The notes under the pieces are model-generated. The model was given only the letters and a program-made list of their open reading frames with translations, searched no databases and was not told the origin of the DNA. A DNA stretch of 6,852 nt, taken from assembly GCA_001825565.1 (NCBI GenBank), contig MHXM01000085.1:1-6852 (forward strand), given 5' to 3'. Below, in pieces: positions 1-5,041 of this stretch (within the stretch, counting starts at the first letter, position 1; the number at the start of each line of letters is the position of its first letter). The translations under genes and the position numbers were made by a program. The DNA is from Desulfuromonadaceae bacterium GWC2_58_13 (GTDB lineage: Bacteria; Desulfobacterota; Desulfuromonadia; Desulfuromonadales; Trichloromonadaceae).

Positions 1-67
1 TCTGGCGGCGGTTTATATTGCTGCGGCGGTGCAGGTGCAGGAGGGGGAGGAGGGGAAAAGGGCTTGA
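1..67 (+). CDS. atpB: N-type ATP synthase subunit a, C-terminal fragment
   Basis: Frame 2, read from position 2, gives LAAVYIAAAVQVQEGEEGKRA followed by TGA at 65-67. The hydrophobic part matches the end of the last transmembrane helix of ATPase subunit a, where E. coli has the pattern LTIVYLSMA near its C-terminus. Subunit a forms the membrane ion half-channels next to the c-ring. The next gene is atpE, the expected partner in the order atpB-E-F-A-G of N-type ATPase operons, which supports the call. Only 21 codons are visible; the rest lies upstream of the window. The last eight or so residues are Gly/Glu-rich and come from a G-rich stretch that also resembles the outer arm of the repeat that follows, so the natural C-terminus may have been replaced when the repeat arrived. 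Identification rests on a short peptide plus synteny. Confidence 0.72.
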   Translation, partial: LAAVYIAAAVQVQEGEEGKRA

Positions 68-79
68 AGCAAACTGCTT

Positions 80-555
80 AAACCGTCGGGTCCCGGCCCG
101 ACAGCCGGGTGGCTTTCTTTGCTCGTCCAAAGAAAGTCACCAAAGAAAAGACGTTCCACTGCGTGGGGCATGCCGTCGCTCAAGTTCGGTGCTCCTTATC
201 GCTGACGTTAAAATGGATTATCTGCACCACTTCGTCGGCAACGCTGGTACGCCATCATTCATGCAGGCGGAGCCGACACCGGCGGTGCAGATCGGGCAAA
301 AACCGGAGCGGACACAAGGTTTTCCATCAACAAGCGATTGCACCCAAGGGGGTCTAACCACTTCAGGTGACGCTTCGGCGCGCACTCGCGCACGTGGGGG
401 TGCCACGAAGCGGTGACGGATTCATCCTTGCCACTGGTGATCGGAACACTGCCCTCGGCGACAGTGGTGCCCCACGCCAGTGGAAAACGCTTTTTGCCTA
501 CTTTTTGTCGTTTAATAAAAAGTAGGTCGCCTGTCGGGGCGAGTCCCGACGGTTT
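80..555. repeat. MITE-like dispersed intergenic element with terminal inverted repeats
   Basis: The stretch 68-670 has no credible gene and is mostly this element. Its ends are imperfect inverted repeats of about 38 bp: the left end (80-117) begins AAACCGTCGGG and the reverse complement of the right end (518-555) begins identically, with a further shared CCCGACAG block. Just inside each end is a hairpin: 109-121 pairs with 128-140 (12 of 13 positions), and 497-506 pairs with 517-526 (perfect 10 bp). The interior has more dyads: 220-228 with 284-292 (9 bp) and 371-377 with 406-412 (7 bp). Short overlapping reading frames occur on both strands, but none has a convincing start, ribosome site or recognisable domain. 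Similar sequences with the AAAGAAAGTCACCAAAGAAAAG and AAAAAGTAGG hairpins are familiar to me as dispersed intergenic repeats in proteobacterial genomes, where their translations are often misannotated as small hypothetical proteins. No transposase is present, so it would need to be mobilised in trans. Exact ends are uncertain; similarity continues weakly outward to about 48 and 586. Confidence 0.62.
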
Positions 556-577
556 TGAAGGCATTACCACCCCCCGG

Positions 578-600
578 CCCCCTCCTAAAACAGGAGGGGG
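578..600. repeat. GC-rich hairpin in the atpE leader
   Basis: CCCCCTCCT at 578-586 pairs perfectly with AGGAGGGGG at 592-600 around a five-base AAAAC loop. No T-tract follows, so it does not look like an intrinsic terminator. It lies about 70 bases upstream of the atpE start and probably belongs to the same repeat family as the neighbouring element, because AGGAGGGG also occurs at 48-55 on the other side. Transcribed, it would form a stable stem in the atpB-atpE intergenic RNA and could affect stability or processing of the operon message; that role is inferred. Confidence 0.5.
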
Positions 601-670
601 AGCAATTCAGCTCGAAAGATTGTAATTCATCCGGAAAATAACAACCCTTCGTTAAAAGAAAGGAGCCCTC

Positions 671-952
671 ATGGACAGTCTCGGATGGGTCGCCGTCACC
701 TCCATCTTCTCCGCCGGCCTCTGCATCGGCCTCGGCGCCATCGGCCCCGCCCTGGGCGAAGGGCGCGCCCTCGCCCAGGCCCTCAGCGCCCTGGCTCAAC
801 AACCCGACGAAGCCAACACCATCACCCGCACCCTCTTCGTTGGCATGGCCATGGTCGAATCGACGGCCATCTACTGTTTCGTCGTCACCATGATCCTGCT
901 CTTCGCCAACCCGTTCTGGAATTACTTTCTGAAACAGACCACGGGGGGCTAA
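671..952 (+). CDS. atpE: N-type ATP synthase subunit c (rotor ring proteolipid)
   Basis: This 93-residue hairpin of two membrane helices forms the ion-carrying rotor ring in the inner membrane. Helix 1 is roughly residues 6-38 and contains the glycine-rich GLGAIGPALGEG segment; the polar loop is AQQPDE (42-47); helix 2 runs about 51-80. The ion-binding carboxylate is E63 in the motif VESTAIY, and a second carboxylate, E30, sits in helix 1 in GEG where Na+-binding F-type c subunits carry Gln. S64 and T65 complete an Na+-site-like pattern. A two-carboxylate site is characteristic of N-ATPases; these were proposed to pump Na+, but the Burkholderia pseudomallei c-ring was found to be proton-specific, so the ion cannot be called from sequence. 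The usual loop Arg of RQP is Gln here (Q43). AGGAG at 661-665 precedes the ATG by five bases. The stop abuts the atpF start directly. Confidence 0.93.
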   Translation: MDSLGWVAVTSIFSAGLCIGLGAIGPALGEGRALAQALSALAQQPDEANTITRTLFVGMAMVESTAIYCFVVTMILLFANPFWNYFLKQTTGG

Positions 953-1747
953 ATGCTCATCGACTGGACCACGGTCGGTTTCCAGATCGTCAATTTTCTG
1001 CTGTTGGCCTATCTGCTCAAGCGCTTTCTCTACGGCCCGATCACCCGGGCCATGCAGCGCCGCGAAGAAGAATTGGCGGCGATCCGGGCGGAAACCGCCG
1101 CCAAACAGGCCGAAGCGGCCGAAGTGCTGGAAACCTACCGGCGCCAGCAGCGAGAGCTGGACGACGCCGCCACGTCCCGTCTGCAACAGGCCGAAGCCGA
1201 GGCGGAACAACGTCGGCGCGAACTGCTCGGCCAGGCCCGCTCCGAAGCGGAAGAGCAGCGCCGATCCTGGCGGCAGGGGCTGCGGAACGAGCGTCGGGCC
1301 TTTCTCGACCAGCTCAAAAAACGCTCCGCCGCCGGGGTGCTGGCCGTTTCCCGCCGCGCCCTCGCCGAACTGACCGAAGCCGACCTGGAAACGGCACTGG
1401 TCCGGGTTCTGATCCACAAGCTGGAGGCGGTGCCCGCCGCTGAAATCGAACGCTTCACGGCCGCGGCCCGAACCGATTCCTTAATGGTACGCAGCGGCTG
1501 GGAACCGGACGGCGAACTGCACCGGCAGCTGGTCGAAGCCTTGTCGCAGGCCTGCGCCGCGCCAGTAAGGTTGGACTGGACCTTCGATCCCGACCTGCTG
1601 CTCGGCATCGAAATCAGCACCGATGGCCTGCGCCTGGCCTGGGGAACCGAAGGTTATCTGAATGACCTGCAGCGGTCGGTAACGGCGCTGTTCGATCAGC
1701 AGGCCGCCGACCGGAGTCTCGCCGGGAAAACCGAGGAGGAATCATGA
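953..1747 (+). CDS. atpF: N-type ATP synthase subunit b with delta-like C-terminus (stator)
   Basis: The protein is 264 residues, much longer than a usual b subunit (about 155-170). Residues 5-28 form one membrane helix (WTTVGFQIVNFLLLAYLL region), followed by a long charged Glu/Arg/Gln/Ala-rich segment to about residue 130 that fits the b-type coiled-coil stalk. The remaining ~130 residues resemble the C-terminal part of subunit delta: an ALVRVL helix, a variable region, then DPDLLLGIEI near residues 213-222, like the DPxLLGGxxI motif of delta, and a final helix LNDLQRSVTALF. N-ATPase operons lack a separate delta gene, so this end probably connects the stator to the top of the alpha/beta head. 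Its ATG follows the atpE stop without a gap and its TGA overlaps the atpA start by four bases, so all three are likely translationally coupled. The family is clear; the delta-like assignment is from motif resemblance. Confidence 0.9.
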   Translation: MLIDWTTVGFQIVNFLLLAYLLKRFLYGPITRAMQRREEELAAIRAETAAKQAEAAEVLETYRRQQRELDDAATSRLQQAEAEAEQRRRELLGQARSEAEEQRRSWRQGLRNERRAFLDQLKKRSAAGVLAVSRRALAELTEADLETALVRVLIHKLEAVPAAEIERFTAAARTDSLMVRSGWEPDGELHRQLVEALSQACAAPVRLDWTFDPDLLLGIEISTDGLRLAWGTEGYLNDLQRSVTALFDQQAADRSLAGKTEEES

Positions 1748-3312
1748 GCGGGGAACAGGAGGCGCTGAAACAATCTCTGGATGCCGCGTTGGCCGCGATC
1801 GGGCAAGCGTCGGCCGCCCCGGCCCGGCTGGCGGCGGAGGAGGTCGGCCGGGTCACCTTTACCGGCAAGGGAATCGCCCGGGTCGATGGCCTGCCGGGTG
1901 TACGCAGCGAAGAGTTGCTGCGGTTTCCCGAGGGAATTTTGGGCCTGGCGTTCAACATCGACGCCGACCAGGTCGGCGTGGTGCTGCTCAGCGATTACGG
2001 CAACCTCGGCGCCGGCGATCTGGTCCGTCGTGGCGGCGAGGTACTGTCGGTGCCGGTGGGAGAAAACCTGATCGGCCGGGTGATCGATCCCCTCGGCCGA
2101 CCGCTCGACGGCCAGGGGCCGCCGGCGTGCAGCGAACGCTTTCCCATCGAACGGCCGGCCGCCGAGATCATGGACCGGCTGCCGGTCACCGTCCCGCTGG
2201 CCACCGGACTCAAGGTCGTCGACGCCCTGATCCCCATCGGCCGCGGCCAGCGCGAACTGATCCTCGGCGACCGGCAGACCGGCAAGACCGCCATCGCCAT
2301 CGACACCATCATCAACCAGCGCGGCAAGAACGTTCTCTGCTTCTACTGCGCAATCGGCCAGCGTTCGTCAAGCATCGCCCGGGTCGTCGACCAGTTGCGG
2401 ACAACCGGCGCGATGGAATACACCACGGTCGTGGTCGCCGAGGGTGACGACCCCCCCGGGCTGCAATACATCGCCCCTTACGCCGCCACCAGCATGGCCG
2501 AGTGGTTCATGGAGCAGGGCCGCGACGTGCTGGTGGTTTACGATGACTTCACCCAGCACGCCCGGGCCTACCGCGAACTGTCGCTGCTGCTGCGGCGGCC
2601 CCCGGGGCGCGAAGCCTTTCCCGGCGACATTTTTTATCTCCATTCGCGCCTGCTCGAACGATCGACCCGCCTGCGGGCCGAACTGGGCGGCGGCTCGCTG
2701 ACCGCCCTGCCGATCATCGAAACCGAGGCGCAGAATCTTTCGGCCTACATCCCGACCAACCTCATTTCCATCACCGACGGCCAGATCTATCTGTCGCCGC
2801 AGTTGTTTCAGAAAGGGATCATGCCGGCGGTCGACGTCGGCAAATCGGTCTCGCGGGTCGGCGGCAAAACCCAGCTGCCGGCCTATCGGGCGGTGGCCGG
2901 CGATCTCAAACTCAGTTATGCCCAGTTCGAGGAGCTGGAAATCTTTTCCCGTTTCGGCACCCGCCTCGATGCCGACACCCGCAAGGCCCTGGAGCGCGGC
3001 CGCAAGGTGCGGGCCATCCTCAAGCAGCCCCAGCTCTCGCCCCTCACCGCCGCCGAACAGGTCATGGTCCTTTATGCCGTTTCCCAGGGAGTATTCGACG
3101 ATCTGGCCGAAGACCGGCTGGCCGAAGCCGAGGCCTCCCTGATCGCGGCCCTGGGTCAAACGCCCGAAGCGGCGCGAAAAATAAACGCCGGCAATCCGTT
3201 GGACGAGGCCGATCTGGCCGGCCTGCTGAAAACGGCGCAAAGTGCCGTACATCCGCTACGCCAAGAAGCAGAGGCACAGACAAACAACATGAAAAGCGAA
3301 AGAACAATTTGA
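1744..3312 (+). CDS. atpA: N-type ATP synthase subunit alpha
   Basis: Alpha is the non-catalytic nucleotide-binding subunit that alternates with beta in the head. The 522-residue length is normal. After an N-terminal beta-barrel domain (about 30-100) comes the Walker A motif GDRQTGKT (175-182) and a Walker B-type strand VLVVYDD (262-268). The block ARAYRELSLLLRRPPGREAF (273-292) is the conserved alpha/beta segment. PAVDVGKSVSRVGG (361-374) is the family signature and includes R371, the arginine finger that reaches into the catalytic site on beta. The helical C-terminal domain follows from about 385. GAGGAGGA (1733-1740) precedes the start, which overlaps the atpF stop (ATGA). The last ~14 residues look unlike a natural alpha tail: from 3268 the DNA reads GCAGAGGCACAGA, nearly identical (12 of 13) to the arm of the repeat that begins right after the stop, so this end may derive from repeat DNA. 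Function should not depend on this tail. Confidence 0.97.
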   Translation: MSGEQEALKQSLDAALAAIGQASAAPARLAAEEVGRVTFTGKGIARVDGLPGVRSEELLRFPEGILGLAFNIDADQVGVVLLSDYGNLGAGDLVRRGGEVLSVPVGENLIGRVIDPLGRPLDGQGPPACSERFPIERPAAEIMDRLPVTVPLATGLKVVDALIPIGRGQRELILGDRQTGKTAIAIDTIINQRGKNVLCFYCAIGQRSSSIARVVDQLRTTGAMEYTTVVVAEGDDPPGLQYIAPYAATSMAEWFMEQGRDVLVVYDDFTQHARAYRELSLLLRRPPGREAFPGDIFYLHSRLLERSTRLRAELGGGSLTALPIIETEAQNLSAYIPTNLISITDGQIYLSPQLFQKGIMPAVDVGKSVSRVGGKTQLPAYRAVAGDLKLSYAQFEELEIFSRFGTRLDADTRKALERGRKVRAILKQPQLSPLTAAEQVMVLYAVSQGVFDDLAEDRLAEAEASLIAALGQTPEAARKINAGNPLDEADLAGLLKTAQSAVHPLRQEAEAQTNNMKSERTI

Positions 3313-3394
3313 AACGCAGAGGCGCAGAGCCGCGGAGAAAATTCAAAAAGTCTTTTGCCTTAGTTTCCCCTTTGCGCCCTTGCGTCTCTGCGTT
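3313..3394. repeat. Short palindromic dispersed repeat between atpA and atpG
   Basis: AACGCAGAGGCGCAG at 3313-3327 is an inverted copy (13 of 15) of TTGCGTCTCTGCGTT at 3380-3394, and imperfect pairing continues inward toward an A/T-rich centre around 3340-3365. The whole unit is about 82 bp and begins at the base after the atpA stop. A partial extra arm copy lies at 3268-3280, inside the end of atpA. Sequences of the CGCAGAGRCGCAGAG type are familiar as multi-copy intergenic palindromes in several bacterial lineages; copy number in this genome cannot be seen here. In RNA it would form a stem between the alpha and gamma messages, but there is no T-tract directly after it, so it is not called a terminator. 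Confidence 0.65.
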
Positions 3395-3429
3395 AATACC
3401 TATTGTTTTAAATCTAAAATAGGAAACCG

Positions 3430-4299
3430 ATGGAAACGCTGCAGGAGATTAAGCGCCGGATCAAGGGGACCGACGATCTGCACTCGGTGGTGCGGACCAT
3501 GAAATCCCTGGCGGCGGTCAACATCCGCCAGTACGAGCAGGCCATGCGCTCCCTCGACGATTACCGGCGCTCCATCGAACTCGGCCTGCGGGCGGCCCTG
3601 CGCAGCCGGCCGCTGCTCCCCCGGAGCTCGTCGCCGCAACAGACGGTGGTGCTGATCTTCGGCTCCGACCAGGGGATGGTCGGCCGCTTCAACGAGGCGA
3701 TCATCGATTTTGCCGAAAACACCATGCACGACAACGGACTGGCCGCCGCAACCCGGGACTGCTGGGTGGCCGGGGCCAAGGCCGCCGGCAGCGCCGAAGA
3801 CCGCTTCGGCCCCCTGGACCGGCAATTCGCCCTCCCCGCCTCCAGCCATCAGGTCGCCCCGGCGGTGGACGAGGTGCTGCTGCGCTTCGATGAGCACTGC
3901 TCCCGGAAGGGCGAAACCCGCCTGCTGATTCTCTACAACAAACCCGACTCCGGCGCCAGTTATCGACAGTGCCGGGCCGCGCTGTACCCACCGGATCAAG
4001 AGTGGCTGCGGGCCATCGGCGGCCAGTCCTGGCCCGGCCGCAGCCTGCCGTTGCACCGCATCCCGGCCCAGCGGCTCCTTCCCGCGCTGATCCGCGAGTA
4101 CCTGTTCATCTCCCTGTTCGAAGCCTTCGCCGCCTCGCTGGCCGCCGAAAACGCCGCCCGCCTGGCGGCCATGCAGCAGGCCGAAAAGAAAATCGAAGAA
4201 ATGGGCGAAGCCCTCACCAGCCGCTACCACAATCTGCGCCAGACCAGCATCACCGAGGAGTTACTGGATGTCATCGCCGGATTCGAAGCGCTTTCCTGA
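3430..4299 (+). CDS. atpG: N-type ATP synthase subunit gamma (central shaft)
   Basis: Gamma is the rotating shaft linking the c-ring to the alpha/beta head. The 289-residue length fits the family. The N-terminal helix contains IKRRIKGTDDLHSVVRTMKS and a following AAVNI, like the gamma pattern ITKTMKMVAAxK. The central Rossmann-like domain includes VVLIFGSDQGMVGRFNEAI (about 73-91), matching the SDRGLCGxxN region. The C-terminal helix ends in SITEELLDVIAGFEAL (273-288), the gamma signature, with GF where most F-type gammas have GA. AGGA at 3421-3424 lies five bases before the ATG. Unlike the tight junctions earlier in the operon, 117 bases separate it from atpA because of the inserted repeat, so coupling with alpha is probably lost. 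It is the last gene of a standard N-ATPase operon and nothing resembling delta or epsilon follows. Confidence 0.95.
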   Translation: METLQEIKRRIKGTDDLHSVVRTMKSLAAVNIRQYEQAMRSLDDYRRSIELGLRAALRSRPLLPRSSSPQQTVVLIFGSDQGMVGRFNEAIIDFAENTMHDNGLAAATRDCWVAGAKAAGSAEDRFGPLDRQFALPASSHQVAPAVDEVLLRFDEHCSRKGETRLLILYNKPDSGASYRQCRAALYPPDQEWLRAIGGQSWPGRSLPLHRIPAQRLLPALIREYLFISLFEAFAASLAAENAARLAAMQQAEKKIEEMGEALTSRYHNLRQTSITEELLDVIAGFEALS

Positions 4300-4420
4300 G
4301 CGATAGGCCCCACCTCAATTTTTATTCATGTTTTTTTGATGGACGCGCCCCTGCCTTTGACCGTACCATGCGTTAGCAGCCTGGCTGCATAATCAATAAT
4401 GTTCATGGAAGGAAAACGTA

Positions 4421-4924
4421 ATGGCACAGGCAAAAAAAGGCGACCGCGTCACCATCAACTTTGTAGGCACCCTGGACGACGGATCGGTTTTCGATTCCAC
4501 CCTCGAAACCGATGAGGATAGCTGTGGCACCGATGGGTGCGGTTCGGATGAATGCAGTTCCGACGATTGCTGCTGCGGTGAAAACGGCCCGATGGAACTG
4601 ATCATCGGCGAAGACGATTTTTTCACCCAGATCGAAGAAGCCCTGATCGGCATGGCGCCGGGCGAAAAGAAGACCATTGTCATTCCCGCCGAAGACGCCT
4701 TCGGGGAATACGACGAAGAAAAGGTGTTCCAGGTCAAGCGCAGCGAGGTTCCCGACGACATCTATCCCGAGGTTGGCCAGGAACTTGAGCTGACCGGCGA
4801 AGACGACGAACTCCTCGAAGTCACCGTGGTGGAAATCAACGACGAAGACATCACCCTCGACGCCAACCACCCGCTGGCCGGCGAAGAACTCACCTACGAA
4901 ATCGAGCTGGTGGAAATCCTGTAG
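4421..4924 (+). CDS. slyD: SlyD-type FKBP peptidyl-prolyl isomerase with Cys-repeat insert
   Basis: SlyD-type proteins are cytoplasmic prolyl isomerases and chaperones that often bind metals. The 167 residues show the FKBP core in order: VTINFVGTLDDGSVFDST (10-27), GPMELIIGEDDFF (56-68), IEEALIGMAPGEKK (71-84), PAEDAFGEYDEE (89-100), then the insert-in-flap chaperone domain (about 100-147) and the closing DANHPLAGEELTYEIELVEI (147-166), which matches the DGNHxLAG motif of SlyD. Between the first and second blocks is an extra stretch of about 28 residues with all six cysteines of the protein: C35, C40, C45, C50, C51, C52, spaced every five residues among Asp, Glu, Ser and Gly. E. coli SlyD instead has a His/Cys-rich tail at its C-terminus; this protein ends right after the FKBP domain. 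A metal-binding role for the insert is inferred. GGAAGGAAA (4407-4415) is the ribosome site. The 121-base gap after atpG probably contains its own promoter, but no convincing -35/-10 pair was found. Confidence 0.92.
   Translation: MAQAKKGDRVTINFVGTLDDGSVFDSTLETDEDSCGTDGCGSDECSSDDCCCGENGPMELIIGEDDFFTQIEEALIGMAPGEKKTIVIPAEDAFGEYDEEKVFQVKRSEVPDDIYPEVGQELELTGEDDELLEVTVVEINDEDITLDANHPLAGEELTYEIELVEIL
4520..4579 (+). repeat. 15-bp tandem repeat encoding Cys pentapeptides
   Basis: Four consecutive 15-bp units inside the SlyD-like gene encode SCGTD, GCGSD, ECSSD and DCCCG, consensus x-C-[GS]-[ST]-D. Each has the Cys codon (TGT or TGC) in the second place, and the first three end in GAT or GAC. The last unit has replaced the third and fourth positions with Cys. 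The pattern suggests growth by tandem duplication, with subsequent divergence at third codon positions, and the reading frame is preserved throughout. Confidence 0.75.
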
Positions 4925-4950
4925 AAATCCCCGCCCGTAAATTTCGCCGC

Positions 4951-4999
4951 AAAAAGCAAGAGCCTCCAGGCCACAATGGCCTGGAGGCTCTTGCTTTTT
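4951..4999. terminator. Bidirectional intrinsic terminator
   Basis: A perfect inverted repeat of 22 bp (4951-4972 with 4978-4999) surrounds the five-base loop ACAAT. The stem core AGCAAGAGCCTCCAGGCC is GC-rich, and the outer ends are A-tract on the left and T-tract on the right, so the transcript from either strand ends in a stem followed by U residues. It begins 26 bases after the slyD stop and ends 42 bases before the stop codon of the minus-strand PiT gene, the ideal site to terminate both convergent transcripts. Confidence 0.93.
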
Positions 5000-5041
5000 T
5001 ATCCGCGACCGAAACCGCAATCAGGCATCGGCCACCACCGG

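Noticed and set aside
64..562. TTGAAGCA (64-71) and TTGAAGGCA (554-562) as a target-site duplication of the element
   Set aside because: The copies are not identical, and the left one is nine bases away from the inverted-repeat end, so they are not positioned as a target duplication should be.
259..570. 103-residue minus-strand frame and several plus-strand frames of 60-130 residues in the region before atpE
   Set aside because: All are inside the structured repeat element, overlap each other on both strands, lack ribosome sites and resemble the spurious translations that such intergenic repeats often yield.
578..610. Intrinsic terminator between atpB and atpE
   Set aside because: The hairpin is strong but is followed by AGCAATTCAG rather than a T-run, and termination here would cut off the rest of the operon.
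512..1417. 301-residue open frame on the minus strand across atpE and atpF
   Set aside because: It lies antisense to two clearly recognised ATPase genes, has low-complexity Gly/Phe/Arg composition typical of antisense frames in GC-rich DNA, and shows no domain.
2368..3252. 294-residue minus-strand open frame across atpA
   Set aside because: Antisense shadow of the conserved alpha subunit; no start context or family resemblance.
4357..4393. Promoter for the SlyD-like gene using TTGACC (4357-4362) and CATAAT (4388-4393)
   Set aside because: The spacing is 25 bases, far from the usual 16-18, and no better-placed -10 or -35 element is visible, so the pair is not convincing.
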